Both the position numbers and the translations under genes were made by a program. Under the pieces are notes generated by a model. It did no database searches. It was not told where the DNA came from and worked only from the letters and a program-made list of their open reading frames with translations. This document shows positions 18,613-27,715 of a DNA stretch of 41,046 nt, piece by piece; the first letter of the stretch is position 1, and the number at the start of each line of letters is the position of its first letter. This DNA is from Candidatus Nitrosopumilus sp. (lineage in GTDB: Archaea; Thermoproteota; Nitrososphaeria; Nitrososphaerales; Nitrosopumilaceae), in contig REGH01000007.1 in NCBI GenBank assembly GCA_003702495.1, positions 1-41,046 on the forward strand, in the 5' to 3' direction.

Positions 18613-19062
18613 ATGAAAAAATTTTCCGAATTCAGAGTAGGAGACACATTTCACTCTACATGTAGCATTTCAGATAAAGAATTACAAGAATATCTAAATT
18701 TTTCAAGAGTTAGAAATGCATTTTTAGAAGATAAACAAAGTGGAGAACAAATAGTTTCAGGGCGTGCAATTTTATCAAGAATGGAAGGTGAATTTACTAG
18801 ACTAAGTCAAATTTATGGAAACCATATTGTTTTTCTTGGAACAGATGGAGACCCAGAATGGAATAATAGAAACACAAGATTTCTCAAACCACTATACGCA
18901 GATCAAGTTTTGAAATTAAAATTCACAATATCACAAGTAGAAGACATGGATGATGAATTTGGAAAGATAGCAGTAGACTATGAAGGAACAGATAATGAAG
19001 GAGAAACAATTGTTCTTTCCAAAAGAAACATCTACAGAATAAAAAAAGAACCACCAAGATAA
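18613..19062 (+). CDS. MaoC-like hotdog-fold protein
   Basis: 149 aa; 'FRVGDTF', 'SGRAILSRMEGEFTRL', 'NTRFLKPLYADQVLKLKFTISQVED' pattern of MaoC/hotdog hydratases; 2 bp after the SDR gene. Confidence 0.65.
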   Translation: MKKFSEFRVGDTFHSTCSISDKELQEYLNFSRVRNAFLEDKQSGEQIVSGRAILSRMEGEFTRLSQIYGNHIVFLGTDGDPEWNNRNTRFLKPLYADQVLKLKFTISQVEDMDDEFGKIAVDYEGTDNEGETIVLSKRNIYRIKKEPPR

Positions 19063-19072
19063 TAATAAAACA

Positions 19073-19115
19073 GGAGAGCCGACTAGTCTCCCCCGCCCTT
19101 AGGTCAAAGACCTAA
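19073..19115. repeat. GC-rich palindromic element (two inverted repeats)
   Basis: GGAGA(GCCGACTAG)TCTCC at 19073-19091 (containing GACTAGTC) and TTAGGTC-AAA-GACCTAA at 19099-19115, joined by CCCGCCC. Confidence 0.6.
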
Positions 19116-19167
19116 CGAACACTATTCTTCACAAAATTACTATAAAAGCACAGAAAAATTTTTGAGG

Positions 19168-19950
19168 CTAAAATCCTACAAGTCCAGAACCAATTGCGGA
19201 ATCATAGAATAATTTCACAGCAGCAATTAAAATTACAACTGAAACTAGAACTTGCAAATATCTTTCTTTAATATCAATTGAGAGTCTTGCTCCAACCAAC
19301 CCTCCAAGAAATGAGCCAATTGCTAAAAATCCAGCTTGTGTAAAATCAGGATGTCCCAGTAAACTGTGAGTGATAACTCCAGAGAGAGATGCGAAAAGTA
19401 AAATCAACTGAGACGTAGGTGCAGCTCTTTTCATCGCCATTCCCAAACCTGCAACCATTAATGGAACAAAGACAATTCCTCCCCCTATTCCAAAAAAGGA
19501 TGAAATAATTCCTGCAAAAAAACTTGCACCAATTGCAAAGACCATCATCTGTTTTGAGATAATTTTTTGTTTGCTTTCGAGATTTCTTCGAAGAAAAATG
19601 TATGCAGCTGAAGCTATCAAGATCAATCCAAACAAAACTTTGAAAATATCAGGTGCAACATCAGATGAAACAACTGCACCCAAAATAGTTCCAGGAACAG
19701 ATAACAATCCAAGTTTCAATCCTAAAGAATATTCAATTCTCTTTTGTTTAGAGTAGGAAATAGTAGATGCAATAGCATTACTAAGCGCTGCAAACAAACT
19801 ATTACTTGCAGCTGCAGTTGGTGAAAATCCCAAGAAAGTTAAAACTGGAACTACAATAATACCACCACCAAGTCCAATCATTGAACCTAAAATTCCTCCT
19901 GCAAAGCCTAAGAGGATAAGCCATAATTGATCAATCATTGTAATCGCCAA
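19168..19950 (-). CDS. TauE/SafE family permease
   Basis: 260 aa; 'GGILGSMIGLGGGIIVVPVLTFLG' and 'SSFFGIGGGIVFVPLMV' repeats. Confidence 0.93.
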   Translation of the reverse strand: MAITMIDQLWLILLGFAGGILGSMIGLGGGIIVVPVLTFLGFSPTAAASNSLFAALSNAIASTISYSKQKRIEYSLGLKLGLLSVPGTILGAVVSSDVAPDIFKVLFGLILIASAAYIFLRRNLESKQKIISKQMMVFAIGASFFAGIISSFFGIGGGIVFVPLMVAGLGMAMKRAAPTSQLILLFASLSGVITHSLLGHPDFTQAGFLAIGSFLGGLVGARLSIDIKERYLQVLVSVVILIAAVKLFYDSAIGSGLVGF

Positions 19951-19973
19951 TCAAAGAATTTTGTCGTATATAA

Positions 19974-20618
19974 TTAGACGTGTTTTGTAATGATCAATGT
20001 TTGTAAAATAGAATCATCTTTGGGAGTTATCTCAAAGACAATTTCAGTGTCGGATAAATTATCTATTTTTGATTTGATACTACGATTATCTGAATCATAG
20101 TAGAAAGTATGTACAGTGTCTAGCCATTCAGATATAGTTGCAAATCCAATAGATTCCTCTTCTTCCCAGCAATCACAAACAAGTGTTTGAATTACAGTCT
20201 CAAATATAGCATATGTTGTTTCTTTATTAGATTCCAAAGAATCAGTTTCAAGATTTGCAATAGCTAGAATTGGAGATGTAGTACTGCCACCAATATTGAT
20301 GTTTCCAATAGTCTGACCATATGAATCTAGAACAGCTGTAGTGGTACAATATTCCATGGTTCTTGGAAGACCATTTTCAAAAAATGTACAGTATTGACTA
20401 ATTGTGTGATCAGTTATTGCGGTAGGAGAGGATACAAAAATGTCACGTTCCTTCAAAGATGTTTGAATGTCTTCAATATCATAATAAGTAAAACCAGAAT
20501 TGTAAATAGGAGTAGTAAGGGGTTCAGATGGTTCTTCAGAAACTAACATCGCATATGATGTAACAGCTGCAATTCCAAGAATTATTGGAATTAAAATGAA
20601 TTTATTCACAAACATCAA
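19974..20618 (-). CDS. Hypothetical membrane-anchored/secreted protein
   Basis: 214 aa with N-terminal hydrophobic segment 'FILIPIILGIAAVTSYAML'. Confidence 0.65.
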   Translation of the reverse strand: MMFVNKFILIPIILGIAAVTSYAMLVSEEPSEPLTTPIYNSGFTYYDIEDIQTSLKERDIFVSSPTAITDHTISQYCTFFENGLPRTMEYCTTTAVLDSYGQTIGNINIGGSTTSPILAIANLETDSLESNKETTYAIFETVIQTLVCDCWEEEESIGFATISEWLDTVHTFYYDSDNRSIKSKIDNLSDTEIVFEITPKDDSILQTLIITKHV

Positions 20619-20649
20619 CTAGGATATTCAAAGATAAGGTTTTGCAATG

Positions 20650-21141
20650 CTAGATAGAAATTATTGTTAGAACAGAATCTTTTGTAATATTATTTTGTTC
20701 GATGAATCCAGCAGTTACTTCAAGAACATATACTGCTTCTTGTTCGGGAACTACACTTTGGCAAGTTGCAATTTCTAATGCAGATTTGCATGGAGGAACG
20801 TCTTTTTCAATGTGGACTATTTTCCCATTTTCATCAAACCAAATCATATCAAGTGAGAATTGCATGTTAAGCATCCATAGAGAATAAAGCCCTGGTTCAC
20901 TAAAGACAAAAATCATTCCCTGATCATAAGGTAATTGATCTTGGAACATTAATCCACGTACTCTCCTCGGTTCAGTATCTGCTATTTGCACCTCAAGCGG
21001 CACATCATCAACTTTGATTGTACCTCGAGGGAATTCAACGGATTCTAGTTTACTTTCTTGAGGGATAGACATCAAGCCAACAACCCCAATAATTACAGCA
21101 GCAATTGTGATTGGAATTAGTGCCTGAGCCCTAGTAGTCAC
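20650..21141 (-). CDS. DUF192 family protein, membrane-anchored
   Basis: 163 aa; 'VQIADTEPRRVRGLMFQDQLPYDQGMIFVFSEPGLYSLWMLNMQFSLDMIWFDENGKIV'. Confidence 0.88.
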   Translation of the reverse strand: MTTRAQALIPITIAAVIIGVVGLMSIPQESKLESVEFPRGTIKVDDVPLEVQIADTEPRRVRGLMFQDQLPYDQGMIFVFSEPGLYSLWMLNMQFSLDMIWFDENGKIVHIEKDVPPCKSALEIATCQSVVPEQEAVYVLEVTAGFIEQNNITKDSVLTIISI

Positions 21142-21226
21142 ACTACAATTTGGCTGGGCCTTTTAAAATACGTTAATCAATTTTGAATTGAGGACATTTA
21201 TACAAACAATCAGAAATTTCATATGA

Positions 21227-21970
21227 TTGACTGAAGATAAAGTATTGCCAAAAGATAGTGATTTAGATTATAGTTTACCTGGTCGCTATGAAGAGAGTAA
21301 TTTTACATATAATCAGCCAATCACGCCCTATGAGAGTACAACAAAATCAAAGAGTAAGGGTCTTGTAATAGGAATCATAGTTTTTACAATTATATCAGCA
21401 GGATTCTTTTCATATTATTTATTGAATCAAAATGAAATTGATTCGCAAATTGTACAAAATACATTGAACATGAGTCAAGAACAAGTTTTGGCAAACCAAT
21501 ACAACATTGGAGAATATGGAAGTGATCATGTACATGCTGCAATACTTGTTGTGTTAGATGGGGAACAGTTGAATTTTGGATTACCACAATTTCAATTATC
21601 TGGAAAATATATTCATTTTGAGGATCATAATCCATATTTGATTCACAAACATGCAACAGGAGTACCATTAGAAATGTTGTTTGTATCAATTGGATTAAAA
21701 GTTACACAGGATTGTATTTTTGTTGAGTATGGTTTTTCTAAAAATACTAATGAATTTTGTGCAGATGAGAAAAAAAATGTTCAAATCTATCTTAATGGTG
21801 AAAAGTACCTATCAGATATTTCACAATATGAAATTCAACATAATGATAGAATACTGATTACAGTAGATGAAAAATCTATTTCAAAACATTTGAAGTATTT
21901 GGATTCATTTAAGATATTCGATGTTCCCAAAAAACCATTAGTAGATTCAGGGAAGGATATTCTAATTTAG
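21227..21970 (+). CDS. Single-TM protein with His-rich extracytoplasmic domain
   Basis: 247 aa, TTG start; TM 'GLVIGIIVFTIISAGFFSYYLL'; 'GSDHVHAAILVVLDGEQLNF' and 'YIHFEDHNPYLIHKHATG'. Confidence 0.75.
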   Translation: MTEDKVLPKDSDLDYSLPGRYEESNFTYNQPITPYESTTKSKSKGLVIGIIVFTIISAGFFSYYLLNQNEIDSQIVQNTLNMSQEQVLANQYNIGEYGSDHVHAAILVVLDGEQLNFGLPQFQLSGKYIHFEDHNPYLIHKHATGVPLEMLFVSIGLKVTQDCIFVEYGFSKNTNEFCADEKKNVQIYLNGEKYLSDISQYEIQHNDRILITVDEKSISKHLKYLDSFKIFDVPKKPLVDSGKDILI

Positions 21971-22323
21971 TGGTTCATAACTGATTTTTTAAAATCACTA
22001 ATTGAGGAGATTGTGTTTTTTGTTTGGTGGCCAATATCGTGAATTGTGGCACTATTGTATTTTTTTTCCAAGTATCTGCCTGCAACAATCATGGGACCAC
22101 CAACGGCACAAGTTACGCCTGTTGGTTCTGGAATCCACAACATCAAGAATCCTATTTTTTGGAGTTTTTTACCAGGAGCAGGTGCTTTTTGAAGTGCGCC
22201 CAATGAACGGGCAGTATGAGAATCATCCATTTTTGCAACATCACAATACAAATTTGCTCTCCGTTTTGCAGATTCAGAGATTTTTCGCAATTTATCAAGT
22301 CGTTCCTTTAGTGGGTCTGCCAT
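21967..22323 (-). CDS. Hypothetical protein
   Basis: 118 aa ORF with hydrophobic central segment. Confidence 0.7.
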   Translation of the reverse strand: MADPLKERLDKLRKISESAKRRANLYCDVAKMDDSHTARSLGALQKAPAPGKKLQKIGFLMLWIPEPTGVTCAVGGPMIVAGRYLEKKYNSATIHDIGHQTKNTISSISDFKKSVMNH

Positions 22324-22458
22324 TCCTACAGTAGATATTGGAAAAAATAGTTAAGATTCAAAGATCAACAACAGTTACTTCCAAGTCAACAAAGAGTAAC
22401 CAAAATCTCTGAAAAAGACACTCAATTATAGTAGATTGGGTTTAGATACAAAGATTAC

Positions 22459-22923
22459 ATGAAATCTAAAAACTCTAAAAGATTAGACTCCATCAAAGCC
22501 GCACATCAATCTGAAAGGGCTCGTTCTAGCACCAGAATGGAGGATTATTTGGAGATTATTTCAGAATTAGTAGAATTGAAAGGTTATGCAACAACTTTAG
22601 ACATTTCAAGACACATGAATGTTAGCGCTCCAAGTGTCACCAAGATGCTACAAAGATTAGACGAGGGAGGATATCTAGAATATGAAAAATATCATGGAAT
22701 CAATTTAACAAAAAAAGGTACAGAAGTAGCTGAGGGAATAAGACAAAAACACGGAATACTACTAGAGTTTTTTGAAATACTAGGTGTTGGATATGATACT
22801 GCAAATCAAGATGCAGAAGGGATTGAACATCATCTAAATCCAAAGACAATAAAACAATTAAGAAAATTCATTACTTTTCTAAAAGCAAATCCAAAGATTA
22901 TCGATAATTTTAAAAATCTTTAA
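22459..22923 (+). CDS. DtxR/MntR-family transcriptional regulator
   Basis: 154 aa; 'RMEDYLEIISELVELKGYATTLDISRHMNVSAPSVTKMLQRLDEGGYLEYEKYHGINLTKKG' winged helix. Confidence 0.88.
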   Translation: MKSKNSKRLDSIKAAHQSERARSSTRMEDYLEIISELVELKGYATTLDISRHMNVSAPSVTKMLQRLDEGGYLEYEKYHGINLTKKGTEVAEGIRQKHGILLEFFEILGVGYDTANQDAEGIEHHLNPKTIKQLRKFITFLKANPKIIDNFKNL

Positions 22924-24727
22924 GAAATAACTGAATATCATTTTGTGAAGATGCAAGTTTCGTTAAATTTCTTCCAACATCAGAACGTTTTGGAATTTTG
23001 ATTTGCCCCTTTTTACCAATTCTAGTTGATGTAATGTAATCATCATTGACATAAATATCAGCATGCATTGCAGTATACTCTTTACTGACATTAAAAATCA
23101 AAGCTGTCTTTGATTCTGAAAAACTGAAAGGTAAATCGCTTGAATCCAAATTATAGTGCTCAGAGTCTTTTTTAACAACATCAACATGGATTTGTAATTG
23201 TTTTTCAAGTTCATTAATGTTTGAGCCTCCTCTTCCAATAATAGATGGGATGTATTGCTCATCAACCAATACCTTAACCCTATTTTCAGAAAGAATTTCA
23301 ACTTGTGCTCGTGGATCATATTTCTTGAATGTCTCACGAATTTTATCCTCAGCTAGTTTTTCTATTCCTATTTTGGACTTTTTTCCCACAGGAACAATCA
23401 CATTTTCTTCGCCAAAAGTATAGATTTCATGCTCTAACAAATTATCATCAAAGTTTCGAATTTCTATAACAGGTCTTGCAAGATCAGACTCGGTCATTCC
23501 AGAAGGCACTTTGACTTTTAATTCCAAATCATATACTTTTTGAATTTGACCATCTTTTACAAAAACTACAGTGTCCAAAACATTTGGAATTATACCAAGT
23601 TCAATTTTTCCAATGAATCTTTGAATTGCATCTAAAGGAGAGTTTGCATGAACAACTCCCACCATTCCAACACCAGTTAATCGCAAATCAGCAAACGTTC
23701 TAAAATCTTCACGACGTCTTACTTCATCAAATACAGTGTAGTCAGGACGTACAAGAAGTAAGATGTCAGCAGTATTATCAAAACTGCCATCCAGTTTACT
23801 GTATTGTGTAATACCAGGCTCAACTTGCAAATCACGTGGAGATTCAAATGTTTTTACTATTTTTCCCTTGTTGTGATAAAAATTTGCGAGTCCTGAAGCT
23901 AAAGTACTCTTTCCAGAACCAGGGGCACCAGAGATAACAATTCCTTCAGCTCTGTCAGATAATCTTTCCATAAGTTTTTCAGAGATTGCATAATCTTCAA
24001 GAGACATTTGAATAATTGGATGAACAATTGTGATCTCAAAGGATTCAGAAAAGGGTGGATGGGTGATTGCTATTCTATAATCTTCGTGTTGAATGACAGA
24101 TGCACCAGTTTTAGAAATTTCAACAGTACTAGAATCATTTGTGTTTGCAACATCTAGAATTTGTGAGGACATCATCTCCAAATACTCTCGTGAAAGAGTA
24201 TCATCATTAATTTTTGTGAGTAAAAAGCTACCAGGTTTACCTCTTTTTGCAAGGGGGTGTTGATTTTCTTTAAGATGAATACTCATTGTTTCAGCATTAA
24301 AAAATTTTAGAAACTCCAAAGTTTCCTTTCTCATTTCAGTTTTTAGAAATACCGTTGGGATTCCTTTTGCTCGTGCAACTAAATCTTGAACATGATCAGA
24401 GGTGTAAAGAGTTGCATCAATTTGTTTTGCCATATCTGCAATTATTGCATCAATTCTTCCATCTCCTGCAAGTTTAATTTCATCAGGAGATAGGTGAGGA
24501 CCTTGGGAAATTATTTCTAATCCAAAACTTCCAGACAGATCTTTTAGTTTACTAATCTTCTCTAATCCAACAAAACCCTGTTCTTTATTTTTAGATGCCT
24601 GAGACTGTAATTCATCTAAAACTGCTTGAGGAATTATTATTTGGGAATTTCTTATTGATCCAATCTCTATTTGATTTATGAGTTGACCATTAATTATAAC
24701 ACTAGTATCAGCGACAATTTTTGACAA
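22910..24727 (-). CDS. PIN domain - ATPase - KH domain protein
   Basis: 605 aa; PIN 'MSKIVADTSVIINGQL', Walker A 'GAPGSGKSTLASGLANF', KH 'IPSIIGRGGSNINELEKQLQIHVDVV'. Confidence 0.93.
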   Translation of the reverse strand: MSKIVADTSVIINGQLINQIEIGSIRNSQIIIPQAVLDELQSQASKNKEQGFVGLEKISKLKDLSGSFGLEIISQGPHLSPDEIKLAGDGRIDAIIADMAKQIDATLYTSDHVQDLVARAKGIPTVFLKTEMRKETLEFLKFFNAETMSIHLKENQHPLAKRGKPGSFLLTKINDDTLSREYLEMMSSQILDVANTNDSSTVEISKTGASVIQHEDYRIAITHPPFSESFEITIVHPIIQMSLEDYAISEKLMERLSDRAEGIVISGAPGSGKSTLASGLANFYHNKGKIVKTFESPRDLQVEPGITQYSKLDGSFDNTADILLLVRPDYTVFDEVRRREDFRTFADLRLTGVGMVGVVHANSPLDAIQRFIGKIELGIIPNVLDTVVFVKDGQIQKVYDLELKVKVPSGMTESDLARPVIEIRNFDDNLLEHEIYTFGEENVIVPVGKKSKIGIEKLAEDKIRETFKKYDPRAQVEILSENRVKVLVDEQYIPSIIGRGGSNINELEKQLQIHVDVVKKDSEHYNLDSSDLPFSFSESKTALIFNVSKEYTAMHADIYVNDDYITSTRIGKKGQIKIPKRSDVGRNLTKLASSQNDIQLFLKDF

Positions 24728-24757
24728 ATTTCTTACAAATTGTAAATATAATCTGTC

Positions 24758-25126
24758 CTAATTATCGTTTCCTGAAATTTCAGTAATTGATTTTAGTACA
24801 CTGTTAAAATCAAAAGGTTTTGAAATGTATGATGATGCACCAGATTTTAGACATTCATTTATTATTTTTTGATCATCGCTAGCAGTGATTAAAATAATTT
24901 TTGCATTGGAATCAAATGCAATTACTTCTTTGACAACTTCCAATCCATCTTTTTTTGGCATAGCCAAATCAAGTAACAGGATTTCTGGATTGTATTGTTT
25001 GTAAAAATCAACTGCTTCCGCACCATCTTCAGCTTCGGCAACTACGTCATGATTTCCAATAGATAAAATATCCTTTAAAACTAGACGGATGGCGTCAGAG
25101 TCATCAGCTATCATAATTTTTGACAT
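24758..25126 (-). CDS. CheY-like response regulator
   Basis: 122 aa; 'IMIADDSDAIRLVLKDIL', 'ILLLDLAMPKKDGLEVV', 'KPF'. Confidence 0.95.
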   Translation of the reverse strand: MSKIMIADDSDAIRLVLKDILSIGNHDVVAEAEDGAEAVDFYKQYNPEILLLDLAMPKKDGLEVVKEVIAFDSNAKIILITASDDQKIINECLKSGASSYISKPFDFNSVLKSITEISGNDN

Positions 25127-25165
25127 AAGTGAATAAAATTTGCTACGTCTAAAAAATATTTAGTG

Positions 25166-25546
25166 TTATATGTTGCTTAGAAAATTTTTTGCTTCCTCAA
25201 TTACAGACTCCAAGTTAGAATCGTTATTCATGTTTTGCACCAGTTTTTGGTGAGAATTAGTCATAAAATCAAATACTCCTTGAGGAGTTTTTCCAGCCAT
25301 GATTTGTTTCAAAGTATCATCAAGAACAGTTGCGAAACTACCCATGCTACTTTTTCCCATCATAGGAGCTAGTCCTTTAATTTTATGAGTATGCTTTTGG
25401 AGATTATCAGAATTTTCAAAAACTTGAGCATCAGTATTGCAAGAGTTTAGAATATTTCCTATGCCTAAAATTTCTTCATTAATTTCTTTAGTTGCTAATT
25501 TGATAAACTCATCAGACATTCCAGTAACAAGATGAAATCCGACCAT
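25166..25546 (-). CDS. Hpt (histidine phosphotransfer) domain protein
   Basis: 126 aa; 'LQKHTHKIKGLAPMMGKSSM' matches HxxKG Hpt motif. Confidence 0.75.
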   Translation of the reverse strand: MVGFHLVTGMSDEFIKLATKEINEEILGIGNILNSCNTDAQVFENSDNLQKHTHKIKGLAPMMGKSSMGSFATVLDDTLKQIMAGKTPQGVFDFMTNSHQKLVQNMNNDSNLESVIEEAKNFLSNI

Positions 25547-25580
25547 TACTTTTATACTCTATGCTGGAAGATTTTTTCAT

Positions 25581-27470
25581 ATGAAAATAGTTACCAAGAC
25601 ATATCTATTGATATCAATATTGGTAGTAGTTGCTGCAATAAACTTGGTGTTATTGTATCAAGAAGGATTAAATCAAAATGCAGAATCACATGCAATTATC
25701 GAAATATCAGACATTAAAGTACGCGCCGAGTCAGTATCAGGATTTGCAATATCGGTAGCTAATGGAAACATAGAGGATAAAGAAAATTTAGAAAATGAGG
25801 TTGATGAAGTAGATTTTGTCATAAAGAAAATCCTAAGCGGTGATGATGTTCACGGACATGCAATAGTAGTTCCTTCAGGTGTAATTAGTGAACAGTTAAA
25901 ATATGTTGTAACATCATGGGATAATTACAAATCAAAAGCACTTAATGTTAAAGAAACATCAGTTTTTGATAAAGAAGCAACTGATGCAGTAAATTATGTA
26001 TTACAAAAAAATCAAGATCTAGTCTTACTTACAGACCAATTAATTGATGAATTAGAACCATTAGACAGGAATTACAATAAACATAAGAAAATTTCAGAAG
26101 AATTAGCAGAAAATGCAAGAATAATTGGTCAACAGACTTTGTTAATTTCCATTGGAGAAGATGGTGATTCACAAGAGATTCTTAAGGAGAAAAAATTAGA
26201 GTTCGAGATTGGACTCAGAAAATTACTAGGCATCCCAACATGGGGATTAGATGTTAACAGTGTCGGGGAAGTCCACGAAGATTTGGAGATAATTCCAAGA
26301 GAGAATGCCAGTACATTACGTGAGTTAGAGCCATTATGGGAGTCAATACAGATCAGAATTCAAATTCTAGAGGAAAGAGCACTATTGTCCCCCGAATTCA
26401 ATATAGCAAAAAATGAAATGATTGATGAAAAACTAGTTTTGTTTGATGATGTTAATCAATTAGTAGAAAAATGGAATGAAAAGTTAGTTTCAGAAAATAA
26501 TTCAGGAGAAGGAGTAGTTCAGGCACTACTGGCAGTAAATATTGCTGTTTTTGTAATAGTAGTAATTGTAGTCAGGCAGTCAATGTCTCCACTTGAATCA
26601 ATTACTCGTGCAATTTCCAAAGTCAAAGAGGGGGTTTACGGAGATAAAATCAACTATTCAGGTTCAGATGAAGTGGGACAGTTAGTTTCAAACTTTAACA
26701 TAATGTCGGATACCATTAAGGAAAAAGAAGAGGAGGCAAGAAAAACAGACATTGCAAAAGATGAATTCCTTGCAATGATTACACATGAATTGAAAACACC
26801 ACTTGTTCCAATTCAAGGATATGCAGACATTTTACTAAGTGAGCACTTGGGAAAACTTACTGCAAAACAAAAAGAAAGAATTTCAATTATCAAAAATAGT
26901 TCTGAGACCTTGTTATCAATTATTTCAGATTTGCTTGATGCACAGAAATTAGAATTGGGTCAACTAAGAATGAAAAAAGAAGTTAGAAACATCAATGAGA
27001 CAGTATGTAGTTCAGTTAATGCACTATTGACTGAAGCAGAACGTAACAATGTGCAATTAACTTCATACATTAAAGATATGAACATAAGTCACGATCCTGA
27101 AAGAATAAAACAAGTCATTACAAATTTGATTAAGAATAGTTTAACAGCAGTTGCTCCAGGTTCAGGTAAAATTGAAGTCACTATGGAAGATACACCAACA
27201 GAAATTAAAATTAATGTCAAAGACAACGGAATAGGTATTCCAGCGGATAAACAAAAAGATCTATTCAAAAAATTCTATCAAGTTGACGCCACTTTAACAA
27301 GAGAAACTGGGGGTAGTGGTCTAGGTTTAGCAATTTGTAAAGGAATCATAGATAATCACGGAGGACAAATTTCAGTAACTAGTAGTGCAAATCAAGGAGC
27401 CACATTTTCATTAACACTACCAAAAGAGGAATCTAGCAAACAACCAAAAAGTCCAATAGGAACTGCTTAA
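25581..27470 (+). CDS. Sensor histidine kinase (TM-sensor-TM-HAMP-HisKA-HATPase)
   Basis: 629 aa; HAMP 'MSPLESITRAISKVKEGVYGDKINYSGSDEVGQLVSNFNIMSD', H-box 'MITHELKTPLVPIQGY', 'VKDNGIGIPADKQKDLFKKFYQVD', 'GGSGLGLAICKGI'. Confidence 0.96.
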   Translation: MKIVTKTYLLISILVVVAAINLVLLYQEGLNQNAESHAIIEISDIKVRAESVSGFAISVANGNIEDKENLENEVDEVDFVIKKILSGDDVHGHAIVVPSGVISEQLKYVVTSWDNYKSKALNVKETSVFDKEATDAVNYVLQKNQDLVLLTDQLIDELEPLDRNYNKHKKISEELAENARIIGQQTLLISIGEDGDSQEILKEKKLEFEIGLRKLLGIPTWGLDVNSVGEVHEDLEIIPRENASTLRELEPLWESIQIRIQILEERALLSPEFNIAKNEMIDEKLVLFDDVNQLVEKWNEKLVSENNSGEGVVQALLAVNIAVFVIVVIVVRQSMSPLESITRAISKVKEGVYGDKINYSGSDEVGQLVSNFNIMSDTIKEKEEEARKTDIAKDEFLAMITHELKTPLVPIQGYADILLSEHLGKLTAKQKERISIIKNSSETLLSIISDLLDAQKLELGQLRMKKEVRNINETVCSSVNALLTEAERNNVQLTSYIKDMNISHDPERIKQVITNLIKNSLTAVAPGSGKIEVTMEDTPTEIKINVKDNGIGIPADKQKDLFKKFYQVDATLTRETGGSGLGLAICKGIIDNHGGQISVTSSANQGATFSLTLPKEESSKQPKSPIGTA

Positions 27471-27538
27471 AGAAAACAAGCTCTGAGAACTAAAATCACT
27501 CACTCTCCTGAAAAAATGTCAATTTGACAATATACAGC

Positions 27539-27676
27539 ATGAATGAGCACCATAAAAATAGAGATTTTTACACAAATTGTACTCAATATTTCGAATTCTT
27601 GAGAAAAGTAGGAAAGAAAGACTATGAGTTTGAAGATGAGTATTACTTTACCATGCCAGCTATCTCAAACAGTTGA
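27539..27676 (+). CDS. Small hypothetical protein (45 aa)
   Basis: Manual translation MNEHHKNRDFYTNCTQYFEFLRKVGKKDYEFEDEYYFTMPAISNS*; fills the gap between HK and TldD genes. Confidence 0.4.
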   Translation: MNEHHKNRDFYTNCTQYFEFLRKVGKKDYEFEDEYYFTMPAISNS

Positions 27677-27715
27677 AAACAGAAGACTTAGGAATAACTT
27701 CAAGTTTCGTAGCAT

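Noticed and set aside
19073-19115. tRNA or C/D-box RNA in the GC-rich junction
   Set aside because: No cloverleaf, TPsiC-like arm, or paired C/D boxes seen; kept only as an unassigned palindromic element
22002-22334. Plus-strand ORFs 22002-22334 and 22024-22206
   Set aside because: Antisense to the better-formed minus-strand ORF 21967..22323, which shares an interleaved stop with its convergent neighbour
24727-24758. PIN-ATPase-KH protein (22910..24727) as the toxin of a toxin-antitoxin system
   Set aside because: PIN is fused to an ATPase and KH domain, a recognised archaeal architecture, and no small antitoxin gene is adjacent
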